Assembly: GCA_036244855.1 (NCBI GenBank)
Contig: BQKZ01000626.1
Span: forward strand, 11,086 to 75,085
DNA: 64,000 nt
Origin: Temnopleurus reevesii
Lineage: Eukaryota > Echinodermata > Echinoidea > Temnopleuroida > Temnopleuridae
Reading direction: 5' to 3'
Under the pieces are notes generated by a model. That model did not search any database and was not told the DNA's origin. It saw only the letters and a list, made by a program, of their open reading frames with translations. Positions within the stretch are counted from its first letter, which is position 1, and every line of letters starts with the position of its first letter. The translations under genes were made by a program, and so were the position numbers. Positions 11,836 through 23,100 of this stretch are shown here, piece by piece.

Positions 11836-12012
11836 GAGGAAAATTATCATACAGGATAGAGAGAGAAAGAGAGAGAGAGAGAGAGAAGAGGAAAATTATC
11901 ATACAGGATAGAGAGAGAAAGAGAGAGAGAGAGAGAGGGGGGAGAGAAAGAGAGAGAGGGGAGAAAGAGAGAGAGGGACAAAGATAGAGAGAGAGAGAAA
12001 GAAGCGAGAGGA
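11836..12012. repeat. GA-rich microsatellite with a ~51-bp tandem duplication
   Basis: The segment AGGAAAATTATCATACAGGA plus a GA run occurs twice (from 11836 and 11889), followed by GAGAGA/GGGAGA repeats. The serine/leucine-rich ORFs on the opposite strand come from this tract. Confidence 0.9.
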
Positions 12013-13467
12013 AAGAGTGAAGCATGAGATATCACTAAATTCTAAATTATACCAAATTATGCTGTACAAAACTGAGATTATACTGAATCATACACATGTG
12101 AGTACTTTCTCTTTAATATTTCAGCTATTATTGAGGTGATTCTAAAAATAAAAGTGTTCCATCACACAGAGAAATCACTGCTGCAACCAATACAGCAAAG
12201 AAGAAATATTACACATCTGATTGAACCCCAAGCATCAATCACCTATAACCTACGTACATGTCATCAGCAGGCATGAGCAACAAGTTACTGTCTTGCCATG
12301 CCTGCTATCTGGAAACGCTATCATACTTTCTGATGTAAACCTCTTTCCGTATCTCTCCAGACTCGAATTCATCCCACATAAACATACCATTGATATGCAA
12401 TGACATTCAGACAACAGGACGTATTTCACCCACTGGTCTGCATATGAGGCTACAATCAAACTTGCATGTTCTATGCACATTCTCAAAAGAGCGCGAGCTA
12501 ACCCCTCCGTGTAGATCAGCGGTGCAATTCATCAAAACGGCACGCAAAATGCTTGTCGACACTTCCATTAAGTTGATTGCCTGAAGCCCTGGGCAAAGAA
12601 TACTCTTTCAAAAGATGCACATTTGTCTCTCGTTTCCACGATGATGTATCTACAGCCATCACTGTGGTAATTTATGAGGATGGAGATAGTTACGAAGAGA
12701 TGAAGGGGGGGGGTGGCAAGGAAGTTCTGTCATATAGGAGAATGTATTGAATCCTTTTTAGACATACAGAAAGAAGGGATGCAAAAGTTGATTAAGATTT
12801 TTTGTGATGATTTGCTGTATGAATAAGAATGCAATTCCAAAATGACCACAGAAGGGGAAAACTTTGTGATACTACTGTACAAGTAAATAAATTGAATTCG
12901 GGTACTAGGAATTGCTCTTAAAGTGTATGCCTAAAAGCGCGTTCCTACTGCCCATCTTCAGATATTGACGCTTGACTTATTCCTAGACTAAGCCATTGTC
13001 ATTTATCCTGGGGCTAATAAAAAATTATACCAAGGGTCTGAATGACATCGATTTTGACTTAGGTTCAGTTCAAGTTCACAATTAGAATATATAAGTTGTT
13101 TCTCTGTGCTGAGCCTTGATTTTTTAGGTGTACATGTATTCTAAAATTCAACATCCAGCTATCATCATAATTGTATCAGCAGTTAGGCAGCACTAAGTGG
13201 GTCAACTCAATAAATAGGATTCCTCAATAGCCAGCAACGAGAGAAAGAGGGACAGAAAGAGAGTTTACAGATGATTGAGGAAGTGATTACTAAGGAAAAA
13301 AAAGAGAACAGAGATAGATATTGATATAGACAATGGGACTAAGTAAAATTCTTGGGGAAACAGAAGGAGAAGGGAGAAATAAGGAGAGGAGACAAAAGAA
13401 AGAGAAAGGAAAAGAGCACAAGAAGAGGATATTGTAGAAGATTGCCTATAATGCGGGGTCAACTATA
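12013..13467. other. Intergenic; degenerate family B element near 12977-13065
   Basis: Most of this stretch is unremarkable. At 12977-13065 the segment GACTAAGCCATTGTCATTTA, a short gap and GGGTCTGAATGACA match the interior of the element at 42721-42863. A purine-rich tract lies at 13240-13440. Confidence 0.5.
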
Positions 13468-14325
13468 ATTGTGTTAATAATTAACAAACTAATTGCCCCC
13501 TGGTACATATCCATATAGCAGAATGTATGCTAGAATAATATTAACAACATCATGCCCAAATGTAGCCAATTCCTTTATACACATAAAAACTGTTCAACAG
13601 TAGAGCAATCACAAATTTTCAAGAACATTTTTCAGAATTGTGAAACACNGTGCAACAACTGAAACCACCCATGCGTGAAATTGATTACAGCGTGTTTAAG
13701 GACATTTAGGACAGTTGTACTGAGGTATTTCCAGAAATAAAACACCTTGTATAAAATCTTTATGTACGTTTTAAAAAGTGTTCCTTAACTTTTTTTGAGT
13801 AGTGTATAATTGTGTTAATAATTAACAGACTAATTGCCCCCTGGTACATATCCAAGTAGCTTTGACATTTCATTCAGAGGGTGCATTGATTTATAACCCA
13901 TTCAAGCTTTCATGTACATAAAAAATACCTTTGTAGTGAAGATTTTTAAATCTCAAATGTTTTTCTTTAAAAGTTTATGGTCTTTAAATTGAAAAAAAAA
14001 ATGTGAGCTTACCCTTCTAGATAGATTATAGGCTAATATATATTAATTTCCAGAATAAAATACTACATTTTTAAAAATCTGAATTAAAAAGTGTCATTCC
14101 TGTAAATGAAATAAGGTATATTTTATTTGTGTATTCTCATATCTTCTACAAAAGTTTTGCTTGAAACCTGCTAGAGAATGTTTCTCAAAGGTACAGCATG
14201 TATGCTTGAATGATATTCATTATATTATGACCAAATGCAGCAAATTCCTTTCTTACAAATACAAACTGGTCCAAAGTAGAGCAATCACAAATTTTCAAGA
14301 ACATTTTTCAGAATTGTGGAACACA
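13468..14325. repeat. Duplicated segment, second copy split by ~330 bp
   Basis: Copy one (13468-13645) runs from GTGTTAATAATTAACA through CCCCCTGGTACATATCC to ATTTTCAAGAACATTTTTCA. Copy two has its left part at 13808-13860 and its right part at about 14188-14325, separated by unrelated sequence. Confidence 0.75.
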
Positions 14326-14993
14326 TTTGCAAAATTTTCAGTAAAATTTCATTTCACAAATTTACACTTATAGCAATATGGGTATCAAGACATAGGAACG
14401 AGACAAGTATCACATACATTACACATGTGAAATGATACTATGAAACACCCCATGTACTGCTTCAAGGTTCTGCAAATGTTATGGAGGTCTTTTAAAAAAA
14501 GGCAGCTTTTATATCTTGAAATTACAGCTGATTATAAACCCTATATAAGCACAGTAATTCAATGACATCTACTTAAAATTCATTTAAAAATTCACTTTTC
14601 AAAGCGAACAGCAATATCAACCAAGAATCGTGTGTTACAATGCTGTTTGCAAATTTGTAGTTGAGAGAGTAGCTAGGTTAAAAATCTCATGGAGTATTAA
14701 TTCTTCAATAGCGAATTCAGGCATTTACAAAAAGTTTCTTACAGTCTTCATAGCTCAAGAAATACATTCTGCATCAACTTTGGAATAGGGAATTAGGAGT
14801 ACATGGATAAAAGAGTCCTGATATCACTAAGTACAAAGTGGCAATGAACATGAGTACACAAAATTTCTGAACTACGCAGTATAAAAACAAGTATCAGAGT
14901 TGTTTTTCATGAAGTTGCTACATTTTTGCAATCATGATTTCTTCTTATTATATGCTAATGATTACTACTACTCTAACGGACAATAGCGTAGCG
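14122..14993 (-). other. BEGAIN: Likely BEGAIN-family 3'UTR with candidate poly(A) signal
   Basis: The first canonical AATAAA downstream of the stop, on the minus strand, is at 14122-14127. This would give a 3'UTR of about 0.9 kb. I see no strong GT-rich element after it, and the mRNA may be longer. Confidence 0.35.
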
Positions 14994-16349
14994 TCACACA
15001 CTGGTCTGCATGTATGAAGCCTTTGATCTACCAATAGCTGCAGCTTGGTTTGAGGAGGCACTACCGATGGGGCGTGGCTTGTCTTTCGTTGGTCCATCAT
15101 TATTGGCTAGTTTGCCTGGCCTACCACCAGCATTGATCTGTCCATTGATTCTAGGTTTGACAATAGCAGTGGATGTGCCTGTAGTCTGAGGGGCAGCTGA
15201 TGTAGGGGGTGGTGGAGGGGACATCTTGGGGTGCCTTGGGGGTGCTTTCTCAACTGGTGTTCGGATCGGACTGGGTGGAGGACTGGGAGGATCATCATGC
15301 TGGCCGTCTACGGACTTGGAGTCGGTGTCGCTGTTGTAGTGGGATGGCGGAGGGCTAAATGCGCCACCGTTGACTTTATGCTGCGGACTGCCATCTCCCT
15401 CGGAGCCTAGGCGTCTAGAAGGTGTACTTCGTCTTGACACATTCATTGCAGCATCGGCCTCTGGCTCAAGAGAAGCGATGTCACTGGAAGCAGCAGAATC
15501 AGAGGTATGGGTGGTTGCGCTCGACGTTGCCAAGACATCATCAAAGATGCCTGAATCGGCAGGTGTTGCAGCATCCTGTGGTGATGTTGCGTTGCTCAAT
15601 GGGCTATCAACAGGCGGATGGCTGACATCCTCTGGGGTGCCTATGATCAAATCAGACAGATCAACGAGGGTCTGTGGCTGGATCATCTTCTCCGCTTCAG
15701 GCGCATCCTCCGTCTGTCCATCAAGCAAGTCTAGCAAGAGACTAGTGTTTGACGGACCTTTAGGGAAGGGCGCTCTCGGTGGTGGAGTGTCTGTAAGATC
15801 AAGTAGATTCACAGGCGTTGGCAAGGTATCCTCCTCGATGCTCACATCAACCAACAGATGCTTCTCTGGTGATGCTTTCATGGGTACTAGCACATCTTCC
15901 ATGATCTCCTTATCAACTTTCTGAATCTGAGCTGCTGCTGCTGCTGGTTGGGTAGAAATCTCCTCCTCTTCCTTCATGCTCATGCCACACTTCACACACA
16001 AGAGGGAGTATTTCTTATTCATAGTCGGCCTGGAGATCGTCTGCGTCCCCTTGTCGTGGAGCAGAACGGCGCCATCCTTCCCAACCTTCCGCTTCCTCGT
16101 GGTCGGCACAAGCTTCTCCATCTCCTTCTTCTCTTCCTCCTCCCTGCGCTGCATCGCCCTGGCAACCACATGCGCAGGAACGGAGTGGTAGGTCCTAGCA
16201 GCAATCAGACCGTTGGAGACAGGTGCTGGGTTGTTCCCTAGTAGAGGATGGTTACTGGACTCTGTAGGAGAAGTGGTTGATGGTTGGTATACACCCTTGT
16301 TAATCTCTCCCATGATCTGGTGCACATAGTATTGCAGGTCTTGTGGAAG
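14994..16349 (-). CDS. BEGAIN: BEGAIN-family last coding exon: disordered tail and PDZ-ligand-like end
   Basis: The acceptor is TGTGTCTTTTCAG and TGA is at 14994-14996, giving 451 residues. In order: LPQDLQYYVHQIMGEINKG (residues 1-19); VPAHVVARAMQRREEEEKKE (~57-76); basic TTRKRKVGKDG; LLCVKCGMSM (~119-128); acidic region with LLDLTD, LLLDLLDG and LVDLSDL (~180-250); Ser/Thr-rich region; proline clusters PPSPPPSP and MSPPPPPTS; final KASYMQTSV. The upstream ATG at 16541 belongs to the intron. ORFs on the opposite strand (15370-16241) are shadows. Confidence 0.9.
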   Translation of the reverse strand, partial: LPQDLQYYVHQIMGEINKGVYQPSTTSPTESSNHPLLGNNPAPVSNGLIAARTYHSVPAHVVARAMQRREEEEKKEMEKLVPTTRKRKVGKDGAVLLHDKGTQTISRPTMNKKYSLLCVKCGMSMKEEEEISTQPAAAAAQIQKVDKEIMEDVLVPMKASPEKHLLVDVSIEEDTLPTPVNLLDLTDTPPPRAPFPKGPSNTSLLLDLLDGQTEDAPEAEKMIQPQTLVDLSDLIIGTPEDVSHPPVDSPLSNATSPQDAATPADSGIFDDVLATSSATTHTSDSAASSDIASLEPEADAAMNVSRRSTPSRRLGSEGDGSPQHKVNGGAFSPPPSHYNSDTDSKSVDGQHDDPPSPPPSPIRTPVEKAPPRHPKMSPPPPPTSAAPQTTGTSTAIVKPRINGQINAGGRPGKLANNDGPTKDKPRPIGSASSNQAAAIGRSKASYMQTSV

Positions 16350-17637
16350 CTGAAAAGACACAGATTTAAAAATAATATGTATGTTATGATTTATCATTCT
16401 ATTATTCAATCCTGCCAATGTTATCATTTTCAACAAAACACATAAAGTGAAAATGAGGAAGGATCCATAATCAACATACAATTGAATGATTGAATACAGA
16501 TTGAACCTTGTTTGGTGAAGGTTCAATAGTGTAGAGGCCATGATTATCTAAGTCATCATTTAAAATGCATGCATTTATTTTCTGACCACAAACTTTGACA
16601 GTAGAGATGTAAAGATTTCAAATGTATAATGATTTAACAGAAATCATTGATTAGATGTCATTTTGATATACTTTATACTGTCGAAGTCATATACAAATTC
16701 TATTTCACAGAATTTGTATTTATTCCTCATTATGTTACAGATTATTTTGTGATGAATACTTAAATAAGCATTCTCAACAGTGATAAGCAGGAGATAAATT
16801 GATAGTTAACAAGATAAATAAATCTTTAAAGTACCACCTTCTGAAATGTCTTACACATTGAGAGAAATACAAAGCAAATGACAACTAATACCAGAGCACA
16901 CAAAGCAGGTCTTGACAATTATCTCAAGAAAGCCTGCAGACTTGTCATCAATCCATGCATGATGGCAACTTAAAAAGATTAGAAAAAGAAAATGGGTGAC
17001 ATTGGCACGGCCCAAATCTGACACCCTCAGGCAAAGACTATACGACCTGTGACAAACGAGGGGGCTCTACTGAGAATCTGGGTAATTAGATTGGCAATCT
17101 CAAGTAGCTAATCTAATTACCATTAATCCGATCTCACCAAAGCAACTCAATCTGTTAAAGATGTGTCTGGGAGCATTCAATCGAGGTGCAATAGAACATC
17201 TCAATTGCAAATTAATTTGAGCTGTGCTTTGTCGTTATTTCTCAGCTTTAAACCAGACTTGACACCGATCTGAGAAATCTGATCTCATTGAGCAGGAAAC
17301 AGTTTCATTTCAAGTTCTTATTACTTTCACCTTAACCTTTGCTTTCATTCAGATTATGGGGGGGAAAGAGAATTGTTTAAGACTCAATTCAAATGGCTGG
17401 AAAATTACCACTTGTGATTTCAGAATAGACATGCACTAAATTAAAGGATTCACCAAAAATACTGAAAGAAAGACAATGTGATAAATGTATTTCCTCATAA
17501 TTCTTTTGACATCAATTGATCGGCAAAGCATAAAAATTCAGGTTAATATTAATATATATGTGTGGGTGTGTGATGATGGTGGTCATGATGATGGTGATGA
17601 TGATAATGATGATAATGAAGATGAAGATGATGATGGC

Positions 17638-17670
<33 letters not shown>

Positions 17671-17671
17671 A

Positions 17672-17709
<38 letters not shown>

Positions 17710-20125
17710 GATGGTGATGATGATAATGATGATGATGATTTATAATGATGGTGATGATGATGACGATGATGGTGACAAAAGTCATGAGGAGAATGAGGAT
17801 GATTATGATGATCATGATGTTGATGATGATGCTGATGATGATAATGATGAAGATGATGAAAATGATAAAGATGGTGAAAATGATGAAGACGATGATGATG
17901 ATGACAGGGATGATAAGGATGATGATGATGATGGTGAAGATGATGATAATGATAAAGATGATGATGTTGATGATGCTGATGGTAATTATGATAGGCCTCC
18001 TCATCTAACTCTGAATACTTACGCTAGACTTTTATTCATCATACAAAAAAAAAGATTGCGAACTATACTACCGTCAGTGCATAATGGATGCAGTAAAATC
18101 AAGGACACTTAAAAAACATCATCTGTCACACAACATTATCAGTTTCATAATTAAGACTTCAGGATGTCTCCCATGCTTTAAACAACACAAAAGAAAGCAA
18201 TATCAAGCTTCCTACCCCCATCAGCAAAATGATGACAGGAAAATAGGCTCCAGATACTCCTCCGGGGACAAAAAGTAAAGCTCACATCACTTTTCTGCAG
18301 CAAGAAATATTTCACTGGGAGCTTGAAGACAGAAAATGTCATGGCCACACATATCATGATGATCATTATAACGCTTCGGAAGCTCTCTTACCGTCTCTCA
18401 TAGAATGATCGCAACTGACATTTGCATTCGATCGAGTTACAGGAATTATCCCTATCACGTCACACTGCTGAACTAACTTTCCTTTCATGATTACCAAAGA
18501 ATGGTTGAATGAGATGTTGAGGGCATTAAAGGCTTGAAATTCAGAATGATACTAGATCATAAAGATGTTTCATCCCCTAAAATAGAATGGAACATAGGAA
18601 TGATGTAGTGGCAAATCTTTTTCTTGAATCAATTATTAAAACTAGGCCAAGAAAAAAAATTGGTCTGGAAGCCCTACATCGCCATTTTTTAGAAATAAAA
18701 ACATCGGTCTGTAGGAAAGAGTTTCTTTCATTACTTTCATATTTTTCTTTATTTTTCAAACAAAATCTATGCATAAGATTAAAAAAGGGGTTGATAGCCA
18801 AAGAACATATGAAATGTCTTTTCAGATTATATTCTACATATTGATTTATAATAATACTGTGATTTTTAAGCTAAAAAAAAGGAAAGAAGTAAAGGTCTGG
18901 CCATTACTAGAGGGTCAGTCAATGGAGGGCATCCAACAATTATCTTGGGGCCTTAATTTGAATAAGAAAACCATGTTTATAATCATTACTTCTTCTTCTA
19001 CTGAGAGAAAATTCTGTCTACATACCTGGCTAACTTTATGTTGCATGTAAGCCCCTGATGGTGTGCACTGCAGAAGCTGTACAGCGAGATCACAATCCTT
19101 CTTGTACCGATTCTGTGTTGACAAAAAATACAAAGATACAAAGATTTCGAATGAATGTTAATGCTTGAATAAACTGTGTTTCAGTCATGTTAAAAATTTC
19201 TAGGGATTTGAAATCTGTAAATTTCACACTGATTTATCATGGAGGAAGTTTCACATACGGTATCTTTTTATTCATTCATATTCAATACTATCCTTTCATT
19301 TAAACAATGATTGTACTCACAATACAAATTTGTTTAAAGGTATAGATTCGTAATGGTCGGGATTCAGAAAGTGATGTGAAACAAGCTGATCTATTCACAA
19401 ATTGCTTTACATATATAAATATAACTAAGTACGAAATAAGGAGAATAAATTGCAAGTATTCTGGAGTATTTATGCGCTAAGTGCTTTCGCACGGGGGAGC
19501 GTCGGCCCGGAATGGGTGGAGCGATCGGTGGTATTGTCTGCGGTGTGTGACTTCGCATTCATTTTGTACGTGAAGCATGTTGTGCTAGGGAGGGAGACCG
19601 CAGTATCATTTTTTATTTTGCGATAATTAAGCCATTTCATGATCGATTTTAATCAAACAATCTATGAAAAAGCCCTAATTTGCCATTGAAAAACTGAATT
19701 ATGGTGATACTTTTACTGCAGCACACAAAGTCGTAAAATATCGGTTAAAATCATGTGAGTATTTAAATATAAACTCAGAGGTTATCTTTCAGAACATAGA
19801 AATAGATGTAAAAAATCCATTACTCCCAAATGTAAAAATTTACCCTCAGAAGAGTATTTGTGCTTCCATCCATGAATTACAAGTTACCTTGTACACATAT
19901 CTATAACACCAGTTGATAAAAATGAATAAGCTTCTTATTTCAAAGCTTTCACTTAATGACATGCTTTGTAGTAGAATTCAACCGCAAGCACTTTCAATCC
20001 TGTATTACATGTAATACACGCCAGTAAGCAAACCAAGATTTTCATCTCTCCTGCCAGTGGCAACAGCTCAAATAAATTTTTGAATCCCCAAACCTTATAC
20101 ATTCAGAAAAATCCTCATCATCATT

Positions 20126-20165
<40 letters not shown>

Positions 20166-23100
20166 GGATAGACAAATCCCAAAATATTGAAGTTCAAATC
20201 TTAGATATTCAGAATGTATATCAGTATAAAAGAAAAGCATACTTATAAGACAAACACATTAGTTGGATGCCCAAGAATGACTTTTTAGAAAAAAATCTGT
20301 CAATTTGCCAGATTTCTTTTTTCTTTTAACTTTTTACTTTTTAAACAGATTTCATGTAGAAAATAAGAATTAGAATTGATTTATAAGCCCTAAAACATCT
20401 GAAAGTGACTTGTCCTGTTGTGTTTCACATGCTTATTCATACTTTTTCTAAAAATCACTTTTCAGATTGTATTTCTCATGTATTTCTATTATTTTATTGT
20501 GATTTCTTTTTCATTTGAGTGAAAAGCAACAAAAACCCTGAAGTTCAGGTTGGACTACTCTCAGAGGGTCGATCGATTAAGGGCATCTAAACACTTTTCT
20601 TTAAGCCCTTATCAAGCAGCCATTGAAGAACAGCCTCTCTGCATATCTGTAATTCCAATCTAAATAAGTGTCCTATACTTAACAAGAACATGCAGTAGAC
20701 GGCTCTCTTCCTGATAATTGTATCATTCTGATGTCAATTATCCACTCTATGTCGCTTTGGGTGTAATCTTTATGTATGGCTGTAGAATTAAAGTGTCACG
20801 CAGTAGTCAATGATTATAATTTGAGTGAAAAGCAAAAAACCCAACAAAGTTCGGGTCGGGCCATTTTCAGAGGGTCAGTCAGTTGAGGGCATCTAAACAC
20901 TTTTTATTTTGTCCCCTATCAAGCAGCCACTGAAGAACAGCCTCTACACATATCTGTAATGCCAATCTAAAGAAGTGTCCTATAGTAAACAAGAACAGTA
21001 GATGGCTCTCTTTCCGATAATTGTCTAATCCTGATGTCAATTATCCACTCTCTGTCGCATTGCGTGTCAGCGTTATTTACTGCTGTGGAATTAAAGGTGT
21101 TAGACAGTAGTCAATGATTATGGCCAATCATTTGTTTAAAAAAATTCTTTCTTCCTTACATGCCAAGGGACTAATGAATTATAGAATTGAATCTATAAAG
21201 CTAAGATTCAGTAGTTAGTAAAAAATTAACAAATTTTTAGTATTTTTTTATGAGCAAAAACAAATCATTCTATTTGAATCATGTAAATTCAGTAAAGAAG
21301 TCAAGTGTTAAAATATTTGGGAATCTATATTTTTGTGCAATAAGAATACACAAAGAAAGTTAACAGGATTTTCCCAAACACTGGTTGCGGAACAAATGGT
21401 GATCCTTAGTCTTTTTAAATTCACTTTGGTTGGTGAAGAAAGGGAAATCAATTCTGTAAAATACTTTTCATGAATATAGAGAAAATAGCTCAATTCTGTT
21501 ACTGGTCATAAAAATCCATAAATTTAGTATTAAAGTGCACTTCTCCTGAATTTTTCTTTATATATTTTGACTCTCTAAATTCATAAACAATATGAAAGAT
21601 TCTTAGAAATTGATCTCATTCATCTTTCATTCATCACACAATCAATACATTTCCCAGTAAAGCCTTTTCATCAAACTGATAACACATGGGGACTGCATAT
21701 TGAATTCTGTTTGCAGCTCTGAACAAAGTCTTCTATATAGAGGCCTCACGCATACAGAATCATACAATGGTCGAAGAGAATGAAAATGGTGGCACATTGA
21801 TATATACGTGATGATACAGGTGTACACGAGATGGAACAGCGACGATTCCCTCTCAAGCTTTGATTTCTTTTTCAAGCGATTACCCCTGGCTCCTTCTGCG
21901 CCACTGACTCATCAAATCCTATCTCGGCTCCCGTCACCCAACGTGTCAGGTTCGTCTCAAACCAAAACACCTCTTTTACTCCCACACCCCCGCAGAGAGG
22001 TTGCGTTGCTAAATCAGGGAGGATGGCGATGGATGAATGTCTGGGGTGTTAGGAACAGATAGGAGTGACTGCTTTGCTTCGACTTTTTACATGCTAACAT
22101 AACCTGCAAATCATTCTTTGTCTTCTGCCGAGTATATCATTCATAATGATCTTGCTGGAGAAAAAATAGATGTGACTTTATTTTTGTATCTTCAACTTGA
22201 CAAAATAAATCTATTAGAATCGAATGGCTGCGGCTGGAAATATTTTCCCTTGGATTGCGATCAACCAAGTATTCCTAAACTCATGTTAGAATTGTTTCAG
22301 TAAATAATGCAAATCTTCATCCTTTTCAATTCTCATAATGGAAAACACTTTGTTTTGCAAGAGATGTAGCTAAATTTGAACAAATACAAAGAATCTAATT
22401 AACGACAGATTAATGTCCATTAAATAAAACCAAATTACGAACTATGAAGGAGATAATGTGCATCCTGTTTCCAGTAGAACTAAAACTGCAAGGGTTTTCA
22501 ATCATGCTGTGATCCAAGTTTACCCCCCCCCCCCATTCTCCTTGTGTCTTTTCAAATGAACAGACGATAAAAGGACAGACAAACAGGGTCAAGATGACAA
22601 TTGTACATCTTCTATGCTGTCTCCAGGGAAGCAGACACACAACACTCTTCTCTAATTGTTCCGTATTCAATTACCTCATCTGTATTCATGGATTTGTTCC
22701 GTTTAAAATGACATGAAGGATAAAATCTGAATAAATTCCAGCATCTGGCACCATTGCAAGGCCTCTACTGCTCATTTTTGTCATTGTCATGAAAATGCAT
22801 TCTTTATCCATGGCTATTTTTTCCTTATCCTTGTTAATATATTTTGGGGAAGATGAGTAGCATGGACAAGATACACTCACTTGTGCATATAATATGACTT
22901 GGATTTCGAAAAGTATTTGAATAAGTCTGGGATAAGACATGATTAGCACTTGTGCTATTTCTGGCTCCTTTTTACCATTACTATGGAAATTGTTTTTTGT
23001 AAAGACAAAGAAATATATACATTTTTTAAAAACTTATTTCTACGTATATATGATGAATACTGACATGGTTGTATATGTTGTCTTGGTGGATAATACACTC

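Noticed and set aside
15370..16241. Plus-strand ORFs opposite the last BEGAIN exon, up to 184 codons
   Set aside because: Antisense shadows of a strongly coding minus-strand exon; no homology or splice context.
16350..16541. Upstream 64 codons of the 515-codon ORF ending at 14994
   Set aside because: A good acceptor at 16350-16352 and family alignment start the exon at LPQDL; the upstream part is intron.
17549..18112. Met/Asp-rich and His/Ile-rich ORFs
   Set aside because: Translations of the GAT microsatellite in different frames; no domain, and within an intron.
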